Source of the DNA: Reichenbachiella sp.
GTDB taxonomy: Bacteria > Bacteroidota > Bacteroidia > Cytophagales > Cyclobacteriaceae
Length of the DNA: 64,000 bases
NCBI RefSeq assembly: GCF_033344935.1
Contig: NZ_JAWPMM010000001.1
Location: 4,305,501 to 4,369,500, forward strand
Reading direction: 5' to 3'
A program made the translations under genes and the position numbers. The number at the start of each line of letters is the position of its first letter. The first letter of the stretch is position 1. Under the pieces are notes generated by a model. It searched no databases, was not told where the DNA came from, and was given only the letters and a program-made list of their open reading frames with translations. This document shows positions 37,401-42,976 of the stretch, in pieces.

Positions 37401-39099
37401 CTGTAGCACTCACTTCACTAGCACACTCTCCAGACTCTGCTGCTACCACTCTAATTACTTCTCCTGCAATCAATCCGGATACAGCAAACGACCAAGTGCC
37501 TGAAAAGGTAGCTGTAGATTGTGACACATCATCCAAGTACCAAGTAACAGTAGCACTTGTTCCGCATGTACCACTTATCGTTGTATCATCTGTTGTTGGG
37601 GTAGCATCAATTGTTGGGACATCCGATGCTGTAGCACTAACACAATAATACAGGGGTTCGGAAGGGCACCCTGCTCCAACTGTCTGCGTGATTTCAAAAA
37701 CTCCTGTGGTGGGGAATCCACATGACGACCCTCCACTTCCGCAATTAGAATTTGTATTACATTTCCAATTCCATCCACCATCTGGGTTGACTGTTACAGT
37801 GCCGGAAACCCCTCCACTACTGCCTGAAGCGGCATCCATGCGCTCCACGCCATTGTGTTTAATTTGGATAGTGGCGCCTGGTGTGGCACTTCCTGCTGGT
37901 GCACAAAGACCTCTTGCACTTAAATCAAATGTTGTATTAATCACTTTATCTGCGCAGGTCGCCCCTACCGTGGATGTATTACAAGTAGAATAGGACGTAG
38001 ATTTCTCATTGGATGCCGCAGTTGCAGCCGCTGTAGGGCCTACTTTGGCTGTGGCAGTAAACACCTCTCCTGCCACTGCCGCAGATATACCAGAAACTGT
38101 CCAAACTCCACCAGAAGCGAGCGTAGTGCCTTGAGAAGTTCCATCTCTAAAAAGTTCTATAGTAGCACCATCTACTTCCGTAGTGGTACCTGATACCGAA
38201 GTGGCATCTACAGCAATGGGGCCTGTTATACCTGGACATGTTGCTCGGGGATGAATTTGAGTTCCTCCACTGATGTCATCTCCTGAAGTGGGTGGAAAAA
38301 CATCAATCAAATCCTGAAACAAATCATCTGTTACACCCGAGTCATCATCGATACCTCCCAAATCCGCCATTTTGAATCCTGTTGATTCTTTGGGTGCAAT
38401 GGTGGTGCCTCCCACCATTCTAACAGGTGTGGAGCTACTAAAAGGTAAATCCGCGTAAGGCACATAAAAATCGTAGAAATAATCTGTTCCACAAATGGTA
38501 GAGCCTGCTATGGATTTTTGAGCGAAATCTTCATACGGACGATCGACAGTTCCATCGCCAATTTCGGTACTTGCAAGCGTATTGTTGTTGATGTCGTAAA
38601 TACTCACACCGAAATTCGTTCTTAAAGTTATTTCGTACTCAAAACCAGGATTTCCGGATACATAATCAAGATCAGATCCTGAACCAAACAATTGGTCGGT
38701 ATCAACGAGAATGGTATAACCTTTAGAATTTTCTGCTGTTCCACCTAAACGAAAACGAAACATGAGATTTGTTCCATCAGAATAGGTATAGATGGTTTCG
38801 TCTTCATCAGAGCGAACTAAATCTACAAATCCACAGCTCGGACCTGCTGAATTGTCGCTAGATGGCTCACCCGCTCCAACGACCGGTAGTGGCACAAAAG
38901 GAATTTCACTCTCGGTCTCATCGTCGGTCATGAATCCTTGGTCAGTTTTTGAAACGTAACCGTCCAAATTGGGGTCAAGAACGGATTTCCCAGCATTGGC
39001 AGGTTTGTAAATAAGTCCTTTGGTTTGAGCGAAGGAATTGAAACTTAGGCCAAATACAAGGATTGTGATGATAAGTATTATACTGTGTTTCTCTTTCAT
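25465..39099 (-). CDS. giant T9SS type B surface adhesin with SprB-like and Ig-like repeats
   Basis: 4544 residues. Order: signal peptide (ending NSFAQ), N-terminal region opening with LDPNLDGYVS (about 25-290), mixed Ig-like beta domains (290-865), seven SprB-type repeats of about 90 residues (866-1500; GTYNDITI, DVVLTDP), and two PKD-like repeats with TYAWTTADGTI (1500-1678). Then come 23 nearly identical 97-residue Ig-like repeats (about 1680-3909), three BapA-type Ig repeats (3910-4205), one Big_6-type domain, a calcium-binding type 3 thrombospondin-like Asp-rich stretch (about 4300-4445), and a type B C-terminal domain (from about 4460; VQIFNRWGNKVW, GTYFYLVDLG, IKGFVRVE). It is secreted by T9SS and surface-attached. 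A role in gliding, adhesion or biofilm is inferred from SprB-like content and the PorP neighbour. Confidence 0.93.
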   Translation of the reverse strand: MKEKHSIILIITILVFGLSFNSFAQTKGLIYKPANAGKSVLDPNLDGYVSKTDQGFMTDDETESEIPFVPLPVVGAGEPSSDNSAGPSCGFVDLVRSDEDETIYTYSDGTNLMFRFRLGGTAENSKGYTILVDTDQLFGSGSDLDYVSGNPGFEYEITLRTNFGVSIYDINNNTLASTEIGDGTVDRPYEDFAQKSIAGSTICGTDYFYDFYVPYADLPFSSSTPVRMVGGTTIAPKESTGFKMADLGGIDDDSGVTDDLFQDLIDVFPPTSGDDISGGTQIHPRATCPGITGPIAVDATSVSGTTTEVDGATIELFRDGTSQGTTLASGGVWTVSGISAAVAGEVFTATAKVGPTAAATAASNEKSTSYSTCNTSTVGATCADKVINTTFDLSARGLCAPAGSATPGATIQIKHNGVERMDAASGSSGGVSGTVTVNPDGGWNWKCNTNSNCGSGGSSCGFPTTGVFEITQTVGAGCPSEPLYYCVSATASDVPTIDATPTTDDTTISGTCGTSATVTWYLDDVSQSTATFSGTWSFAVSGLIAGEVIRVVAAESGECASEVSATVVTVPVQSAKPTIDGDYCVDGGSNITSVSGFSSEPNGSTITVYSRSVSGGTETFVGSTTTIASNGAWTVTTSNIPTTSYITATAQASGDLISDFATEVFVNTKTPDPTNKLTLDSPIAEGDDEVSGTTLVSGTDNLVIQLYIDNVEIDGATYNVPPSLNSLDPWTITGLSSPFNKLFAGGSATVTVTNESGGLCESNPSNAVIIDCQSPDVGMSFAATSATTICAGETIDFSVSYTENLIVYELVDQSGNGVAAATLGDGSGLSFTTFPIASSVTSISLVASRIGTVCEETVGTINVSPEEINLTHIITTQPTNCPSPDGVITLSGLTASENYTLDYTLDGEAVPSAIITANGSGNYAMTGLAPGDYSNITISGTAVTLICDNVIVGPVSLVNAGAATLAVGVETGPSTCGGSDGSITFTSTELSTNYTLNYVLDGVPGSTAVSSDGAGGIAGFTGLSAGVYSSISITNTGTLCKSNSIGPFTLAVPNPTIAITGSASPASCGGNGTINFSFTDITDGTYTINYNGGSFASVAVASNVASVSAPAGSYVDLNITDITTGCTTDENPDVVLNDPATHTIAASRVNPTTCGGNGSINLTFTGVAVDGNYNIDYDGGQFTNVAIASNAATISTVAGTYNNLSLTYAGCVSAEFPDVVLTDPTKPTISLTSSSDPTTAGGTDGQIELVVTGVPDGSYTLNYQDEVPSAQTFTGVSIASGSATISGLSEGTYNDITITYNNCTSIADIDVVLSDPVVPIPSITGSTPSNPSTCGGTDGSIALTFNNVAAGTYSLDYHDGVGTASFSGVVVDGSGNATVSNLSAGTYNDITITVSSNTSVEDVDVVLTDPVKATIAEGTHTQPTNCAAPNGTIVLTGVTSGTYDVDFSFNGTPQSTQSITATASGISIAGLNNGAYTNLSITNPTTSCESNIIVGPINLANSSAPSGAGITPSATTLTCTTTTATLAASATDNSGTSNLTYAWTTADGTIDSGAATATATISAAGTYTVTITDPDNSCTTSTNQVISEDVSAPSGASITPTSTVLSTTVTTADLTASATDNSGTINLTYAWTTADGTIDSGAATATATVSSGGTYTVTISDPDNGCSTTAQQVITEDFVAPSPSTSGEPAAVNSTTPYDVTIDFGEIVTGFVVGDVTVGNGSATDFTDNGDGTYTVEITPSGAGDITVDVAANVAQDAAGNNNTAAATATTVYDTTAPSPSTSGEPAAVNSTTPYDVTIDFGEIVTGFVVGDVTVGNGSATDFTDNGDGTYTVEITPSGAGDITVDVAANVAQDAAGNNNTAAATATTVYDTTAPSPSTSGEPAAVNSTTPYDVTIDFGEIVTGFVVGDVTVGNGSATDFTDNGDGTYTVEITPSGAGDITVDVAANVAQDAAGNNNTAAATATTVYDTTAPSPSTSGEPAAVNSTTPYDVTIDFGEIVTGFVVGDVTVGNGSATDFTDNGDGTYTVEITPSGAGDITVDVAANVAQDAAGNNNTAATTATTVYDTTAPSPSTSGEPAAVNSTTPYDVTIDFGEIVTGFVVGDVTVGNGSATDFTDNGDGTYTVEITPSGAGDITVDVAANVAQDAAGNNNTAAATATTVYDTTAPSASTSGEPAAVNSTTPYDVTIDFGEIVTGFVVGDVTVGNGSATDFTDNGDGTYTVEITPSGAGDITVDVAANVAQDAAGNNNTAAATATTVYDTTAPSPSTSGEPAAVNSTTPYDVTIDFGEIVTGFVVGDVTVGNGSATDFTDNGDGTYTVEITPSGAGDITVDVAANVAQDAAGNNNTAAATATTVYDTTAPSASTSGEPAAVNSTTPYDVTIDFGEIVTGFVVGDVTVGNGSATDFTDNGDGTYTVEITPSGAGDITVDVAANVAQDAAGNNNTAAATATTVYDTTAPSASTSGEPAAVNSTTPYDVTIDFGEIVTGFVVGDVTVGNGSATDFTDNGDGTYTVEITPSGAGDITVDVAANVAQDAAGNNNTAAATATTVYDTTAPSPSTSGEPAAVNSTTPYDVTIDFGEIVTGFVVGDVTVGNGSATDFTDNGDGTYTVEITPSGAGDITVDVAANVAQDAAGNNNTAAATATTVYDTTAPSASTSGEPATVNSTTPYDVTIDFGEIVTGFVVGDVTVGNGSATDFTDNGDGTYTVEITPSGAGDITVDVAANVAQDAAGNNNTAAATATTVYDTTAPSPSTSGEPAAVNSTTPYDVTIDFGEIVTGFVVGDVTVGNGSATDFTDNGDGTYTVEITPSGAGDITVDVAANVAQDAAGNNNTAAATATTVYDTTAPSPSTSGEPAAVNSTTPYDVTIDFGEIVTGFVVGDVTVGNGSATDFTDNGDGTYTVEITPSGAGDITVDVAANVAQDAAGNNNTAATTATTVYDTTAPSASTSGEPAAVNSTTPYDVTIDFGEIVTGFVVGDVTVGNGSATDFTDNGDGTYTVEITPSGAGDITVDVAANVAQDAAGNNNTAAATATTVYDTTAPSPSTSGEPAAVNSTTPYDVTIDFGEIVTGFVVGDVTVGNGSATDFTDNGDGTYTVEITPSGAGDITVDVAANVAQDAAGNNNTAATTATTVYDTTAPSPSTSGEPAAVNSTTPYDVTIDFGEIVTGFVVGDVTVGNGSATDFTDNGDGTYTVEITPSGAGDITVDVAANVAQDAAGNNNTAAATATTVYDTTAPSASTSGEPAAVNSTTPYDVTIDFGEIVTGFVVGDVTVGNGSATDFTDNGDGTYTVEITPSGAGDITVDVAANVAQDAAGNNNTAAATATTVYDTTAPSASTSGEPAAVNSTTPYDVTIDFGEIVTGFVVGDVTVGNGSATDFTDNGDGTYTVEITPSGAGDITVDVAANVAQDAAGNNNTAATTATTVYDTTAPSPSTSGEPAAVNSTTPYDVTIDFGEIVTGFVVGDVTVGNGSATDFTDNGDGTYTVEITPSGAGDITVDVAANVAQDAAGNNNTAAATATTVYDTTAPSASTSGEPAAVNSTTPYDVTIDFGEIVTGFVVGDVTVGNGSATDFTDNGDGTYTVEITPSGAGDITVDVAANVAQDAAGNNNTAATTATTVYDTTAPSPSTSGEPAAVNSTTPYDVTIDFGEIVTGFVVGDVTVGNGSATDFTDNGDGTYTVEITPSGAGDITVDVAANVAQDAAGNNNTAAATATTVYDTTAPSASTSGEPAAVNSTTPYDVTIDFGEIVTGFVVGDVTVGNGSATDFTDNGDGTYTVEITPSGAGDITVDVAANVAQDAAGNNNTAATTATTVYDTTAPSPSTSGEPAAVNSTTPYDVTIDFGEIVTGFVVGDVTVGNGSATDFTDNGDGTYTVEITPSGAGDITVDVAANVAQDAAGNNNTAAATATTVYDTTAPVIVIDTIAGDDIINAIEDNTDVTVSGTTTGVEDGQMITITLNGLNYMATVIGNVWSLDIPAVDVQALGEGDHDISANVSDAVGNPAIEVISTINYDTTAPTIIISTVADDDIINAIEDNTDVTVSGTTIGVEDGQTITVSLNGEDYDATVTGNTWTLDIPAADVQALTEGDNDITANVSDVAGNPATEATKTVDYDIIAPTITIATVAGDDIINAIEDNTDVTVSGTTTGVEDGQTITVSLNGEDYDATVTGNAWTLDIPAADVQALTEGDNDITANVSDVAGNPATEATKTVDYDVTPPEIPSVVSQITSDKTPTLEGTAEAGSTVTIEVGGATFEVTADASGNWTLNTNQTPTTGIFDPNVDGSNEVIVTSTDAAGNQTMDITALELIILANDSDGDNIPDIDEDLDGNGDPTDDDSDGDDIPDYLDEDDDGDGIDTKDEDVDSDDDPTNDDTDGDNIPDYLDTDDDGDGVESIDEDLDQDGNPANDDTDGDGIANYLDEDDDGDGIATTDEINGDCDRDGIPNELDADLCESPATVLNTVVSRNSPAPYDRLQIENIEDFPNNSVQIFNRWGNKVWDTKGYDNRGNAFFGSGSGTGILGSTGRLPVGTYFYLVDLGNGDDLIKGFVRVE
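26475..27370 (-). repeat. three BapA-type Ig-like repeat units in the adhesin gene
   Basis: Three tandem units of about 100 codons share the pattern IINAIEDNTDVTVSG, VEDGQ and LDIPA-DVQAL. The two units nearest the C-terminus are almost identical in DNA; the third has drifted. They separate the 97-residue array from the C-terminal calcium-binding stretch. Confidence 0.85.
27371..34063 (-). repeat. 23 tandem 291-bp repeats, nearly identical
   Basis: The period is exactly 291 bp (97 codons) for 23 units. Differences fall at a few fixed sites: three junction octamers (AACAGTGG, TACTGTCG, AACCGTAG on +), CCGCGGCC versus TCGCCGCT, CGTA versus GGTG, and Pro/Ala or Ala/Thr swaps in the protein. One unit carries a unique Ala-to-Thr change (near 31120). 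Hand counts of two 60-base lines give 50 and 62 % G+C, against 43 % in one line of the SprB-like part, so composition shifts inside the gene. The codon-level identity suggests recent amplification or gene conversion. Confidence 0.97.
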
Positions 39100-39258
39100 A
39101 ACAGGTTAAACTGAGGTTAATATCTTACAACCCCGAATTTAGACTCTGTGAGTCCTGTATTTAAAGAGACTCGTTGAAACAGGAAAATTTCTCGGTGAGT
39201 GAATCTGATGACTAGATTGCTCCTTTATTTTTTCAAAATTCAGCTGTAGGCAATCAAA

Positions 39259-41043
39259 TTAGCTGTCCTTAATATGTAAAAGGGTTGAAGTGACCTGATC
39301 ACAAGCTTGTTTTGTTTCTTCTACAATCGCGTCCTTTTTCGCTCCTCCATCGAGTAGCGATTGATGTGCATTCTTCAGTACATTTTCCATTGATGTAATC
39401 CCCAATACCTCATTACTCGTTTTGATCGACTCACATGTCTGGTACAATAAATCTTCATCCGAATCTTTCATTGCTTGCAAAAAATTGGAAGAAAAGTTTA
39501 GGTAGGTGTCAAGGTAGTGTTCGGCTAACTCCCTGACAAAATCTTGATCATTATCAGCCAATTCTAATAATTTTTTACCTATTGGATTATCCGATGCAAC
39601 GGCAACTTTTTTAACCACCTTACCTCTATACATCAATATTTTTTTGTAAAGCTCTTCGGGGTTAAATGGTTTGGTAATATAATCTGACATACCCAGTTCC
39701 TTGACCTTCTTTCGCACATTTAATAAGGCAGAGGCGGTTAATGCTACAATTGGTAGGTTCAGCGCATAATTGGTGCTTTGAGCGCGTATTAATCGAGTAG
39801 CCTCATAACCGTCCATTTCAGGCATTTGCAAATCCATCAAAACCAAATCGTAAAGCTCTGATCTAGATCTTTCAACCGCTAATTTACCGTTTTCAACAAA
39901 CTCCATCTTGATACCCCACTTGATCAAAAACTTCTCCAATACAATCTGATTAGCTTTGTTGTCTTCTGCAATTAGAATTTTAATATTTAGTTCCGACAAA
40001 TCTTTAAACTCAACTTGCATTGGCCTTGAGTCTGCTAATTCACTTTCTGCTGCCTTGGGCAATTTCAGATCAAAATAAAATATGGATCCTAAGCCTAATT
40101 CACTGTCAAGGTAAATCTCGCTTTCCATTAGATGCAATAGCTTTTTTGTAATGGCCAGTCCTAGCCCAGTTCCACCAAATTTGCGAGTCGTATCATCACT
40201 TGCCTGTTCGAAGTTTTCAAAAATTATCTCTTGATTCGATTTTTCAATACCAATACCGGAATCATGAACCTCAAAATGTATTTGTGATTCTAATTCACTA
40301 TTCTCAACCGATTTCACCACTAATTTGATAAAGCCTTCTTCAGTAAATTTTATAGCATTGCTCAAAAGGTTGTTGAGCACTTGGGAGATTCGAACAGGAT
40401 CACCAATAAAATTCTCCGGTAATTGCTCGTCATACGTGAGCACTACTCCCAACCCTTTTTCTTTGATACTAGGGGAGAGTGACTGGAGCAAATTATTTAA
40501 ATTGTTCTTCAAGTTAAATTCGACTTGCTCAAGGTCCATTTTACCTGATTCTATTTTATTATAGTCTAAAATGTCATTGATGAGAGAGAGTAAATTTTCA
40601 CCTGAAAACTTTAGAAGATTAAGGTGTTCAAGATGTTTGGGGTCCAGATCCTCCATCAGGAGTAAATTAGACACACCAAGAATGGCGTTGAGTGGCGTGC
40701 GAATTTCATGACTCATTGTAGAGAGAAATGCTTCCTTAGCCTTTGCAGACTCAATGGCTTCCAGCTTCGATTCTTCAGCAAGATTCATAGCATGCTGAAT
40801 TTTTTCGTCATACTTTTTTCTACGGGTGATGTCTCTTGTTGATGATTGAATGGAAACTATTTCCTTACTTTCATTTAAAATAGGTTTGGAGTAAAATTCA
40901 ACCCAAAGATACGATCCATCTTTTTTTCTCAGCTTAGACTCAATTCCTGCATGACTTACCCCACGCAAAACGGCTTCATTAACTTCAGATCTTATTTTTT
41001 CGACTAAATCCGGGTGAATAAGATCATAGGGACTAAATTCCAA
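39259..41043 (-). CDS. hybrid histidine kinase, 3' portion after frameshift (PAS-HisKA-HATPase-REC-Hpt-like)
   Basis: Open from 41043 (a TTG), but its first 14 codons complete a PAS domain begun in the gene at 41033-42079. Seen: remaining PAS2 (1-75), HisKA with phospho-acceptor His112 in MSHEIRTPLN, HATPase with intact N box and DSGIGI plus GGTGLGL (about 200-330), and a receiver with Asp404 in LMDLQMPEMDG. An Hpt-like C-terminal bundle (about 500-594) has Glu538 where the phospho-accepting His is expected (CESIKTSNEVLG). The kinase core looks functional; only the link to its sensor is broken. Read with the upstream part it would be one protein of about 940 residues. Confidence 0.85.
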   Translation of the reverse strand: MEFSPYDLIHPDLVEKIRSEVNEAVLRGVSHAGIESKLRKKDGSYLWVEFYSKPILNESKEIVSIQSSTRDITRRKKYDEKIQHAMNLAEESKLEAIESAKAKEAFLSTMSHEIRTPLNAILGVSNLLLMEDLDPKHLEHLNLLKFSGENLLSLINDILDYNKIESGKMDLEQVEFNLKNNLNNLLQSLSPSIKEKGLGVVLTYDEQLPENFIGDPVRISQVLNNLLSNAIKFTEEGFIKLVVKSVENSELESQIHFEVHDSGIGIEKSNQEIIFENFEQASDDTTRKFGGTGLGLAITKKLLHLMESEIYLDSELGLGSIFYFDLKLPKAAESELADSRPMQVEFKDLSELNIKILIAEDNKANQIVLEKFLIKWGIKMEFVENGKLAVERSRSELYDLVLMDLQMPEMDGYEATRLIRAQSTNYALNLPIVALTASALLNVRKKVKELGMSDYITKPFNPEELYKKILMYRGKVVKKVAVASDNPIGKKLLELADNDQDFVRELAEHYLDTYLNFSSNFLQAMKDSDEDLLYQTCESIKTSNEVLGITSMENVLKNAHQSLLDGGAKKDAIVEETKQACDQVTSTLLHIKDS

Positions 41044-42079
41044 TCAGCTCATTTGGTTCATAACCCAGTAGATTTTTTACGGCAGATGAAAGAAAGGAGA
41101 AATTACCATTGGGTTCGTGTAGACAGATCATATCTTTCGAGTGTTCAAATAATAGTCTATACATTTCTTCCCTTTCGAGCAATTGCTCTCTAGTTTCTAC
41201 CAGCTCCTGAATATTTCTTGCTACACCAAATGTCCGAACGCCAATTTTGTCCTGAAATTCAATTTCAACGGTCTGGCCTACCCAAACAGGACCATTGGGG
41301 CTTTTCATTCTAAATTCCAGATACGAAGATTTTATCTCCTTTTTGAGAACATTTATATAATTTTTTGACACCCTTTGAGCGTCTACAGGATCTACAAGAT
41401 CTGAAAAATGCATTTTCAATAATTGCTCCTCTGGAAATCCAGATTCACGAACTAACGCAGGGTTTACATAGATGAAATACCCTTCAGTATTCAACTCATA
41501 AACCATGTCTCCTATTCGCTCAATTCTTTCTCGAAATTTTTTTTCCGCGTAAATTTTTTCCCTTTTGCTTTCTTCTAGCTGTCTATTCGTCCTTCTCAAC
41601 TCTAACAAAGCAGTGACTTGACGCGATAACGCCCAAAGCGCTTCGCGTTGCGCCTCATTAAGCTTTTTGGGCTCGTGATCTATCACACATAAGGTACCCA
41701 ACGAATAGCCACCAGAGGATACCAAAGGTGCTCCAGCATAAAATCTGACATGGGGATCACCAGTAGCCAATGGGTTATCATGAAATCGTTCGTCTTTGAA
41801 AGCGTCCGGCACTTCCAAAATGTCCTCAGGCGTGTGAATCGCATGTGCGCAGTATGCCAAGTCTCTTGGAGTTTCAGACACATCCAATCCATGACGTGAC
41901 TTGAACCATTGGCGATCTTTGTCTATCAGACTGACCAAAGAGATTGGTGACTCACAAATAAATGCAGCAATTTTGGTAATATCATCAAAGCTTTGCTCCA
42001 GATCCGTGTCAAGAATTTCATAGGAGTTTAGCTCGGCTAGCCTTTCTGTTTCGTTACCTGGTATTTTGGGTTTTTTCAT
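41033..42079 (-). CDS. hybrid histidine kinase, 5' sensor portion (GAF-PAS-partial PAS)
   Basis: 348 residues: a GAF domain (about 20-170; SFDDITKIAAFICESPISL, GTLCVIDHEPK), a linker helix, PAS1 (about 185-305), and the start of PAS2 that stops after ELIGI. In the overlapping frame the PAS2 motif resumes as SPYDLIHPD. Removing one T from the TTT at about 41035-41037 restores ELIGI-SPYDLIHPD exactly as in intact PAS domains. So this is the 5' half of a split gene. Causes could be a mutation, a sequencing error, or programmed shifting at ATT-TAG; the sequence alone cannot decide. Confidence 0.85.
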   Translation of the reverse strand: MKKPKIPGNETERLAELNSYEILDTDLEQSFDDITKIAAFICESPISLVSLIDKDRQWFKSRHGLDVSETPRDLAYCAHAIHTPEDILEVPDAFKDERFHDNPLATGDPHVRFYAGAPLVSSGGYSLGTLCVIDHEPKKLNEAQREALWALSRQVTALLELRRTNRQLEESKREKIYAEKKFRERIERIGDMVYELNTEGYFIYVNPALVRESGFPEEQLLKMHFSDLVDPVDAQRVSKNYINVLKKEIKSSYLEFRMKSPNGPVWVGQTVEIEFQDKIGVRTFGVARNIQELVETREQLLEREEMYRLLFEHSKDMICLHEPNGNFSFLSSAVKNLLGYEPNELIGI

Positions 42080-42163
42080 GCGGAAATAAAATTAAGCTAA
42101 TTTTTCTCTATTCCGCTAATGGAATTATCTCAATCTTCTCTAGTACACATCGGAATATTGTTC

Positions 42164-42865
42164 TTAAAGCAACTCAATTCTAGATAATAATTCAGGCTTG
42201 TATTTTGCACTTACAGGCACAATTGAATCGCCAATAAGTAAACTGTTTTGATCTATGTTGTCAATTTTATTGATTTGTACTAGATAGGAGCGATGCACAC
42301 GCAAGAACTGATCTTTGGGTAATTTTTCTTCGATACTACTCAATTTATAATACACCACGTGAGTCTTTTCGATGGTATGTACTTTGATATAGTCTCCGTA
42401 TCCCTCAACATACAAAATAGTGTCGTACATGACCTTGGTTAGCAGAAAGTCTATTTTCATAAACACTGCATCACCATCGGTGGTTTGCTTTTGATTAAGT
42501 TCTATTTTATTCTTTGCTTTTGTTACTGCCTGGGCAAATCTCGGGTAACTTTTGATTGGTTTTACCAGATAATCTGTGACATCAAATTGGAAAGCCTCCA
42601 CTGCATACTTTTCTTGCGAAGTAACCAGAATGATCTCAGGCTTCTTATTTAATGATTTGATGATATCAATCCCGCTGGCTTCTGGCATTTGAACATCCAA
42701 AAAAACAATATCAGGTTCTAATTCTATGATGGCGTTGGTTCCCTCCAAAGCATTTTGATAGGTTCCAAGCAATTCTAGATATCCCGTTTGTTCGATCAAA
42801 GAAGTGATGATTTTCAACGCGATGAATTCATCATCAATAGCAATACAAGTTAAATTTTTTGGCAT
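42164..42865 (-). CDS. LytTR-type response regulator
   Basis: 233 residues. Receiver domain (1-120) with acidic pocket Asp11-Asp12, phospho-acceptor Asp57 in VFLDVQMPE, Thr/Ser switch in LVTSQEKYA, and Lys in YLVKPI. A LytTR DNA-binding domain follows (about 135-233; DTILYVEGYGDYIKVHT, FLRVHRSYLVQI). It lies between the Hpt protein (upstream) and the hybrid kinase (downstream) on one strand, with gaps of 84-111 bases, and is the obvious output of this cluster. Confidence 0.93.
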   Translation of the reverse strand: MPKNLTCIAIDDEFIALKIITSLIEQTGYLELLGTYQNALEGTNAIIELEPDIVFLDVQMPEASGIDIIKSLNKKPEIILVTSQEKYAVEAFQFDVTDYLVKPIKSYPRFAQAVTKAKNKIELNQKQTTDGDAVFMKIDFLLTKVMYDTILYVEGYGDYIKVHTIEKTHVVYYKLSSIEEKLPKDQFLRVHRSYLVQINKIDNIDQNSLLIGDSIVPVSAKYKPELLSRIELL

Positions 42866-42976
42866 AGTTCTACTAGGTTAGTTAGTTTCTACAAAATCAA
42901 CGAATTCAAAAGATTTTAAGCTACTATTATAAGTTACAAAAATCAATCGAGATAGGGTCAAAGGGTCTAAATTAAT

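Noticed and set aside
25305-39170. A shared GACTCGTTGA decamer near 25318 and 39167 as paired regulatory sites.
   Set aside because: It is too short; a single ten-base match between two A+T-rich intergenic regions may be chance.
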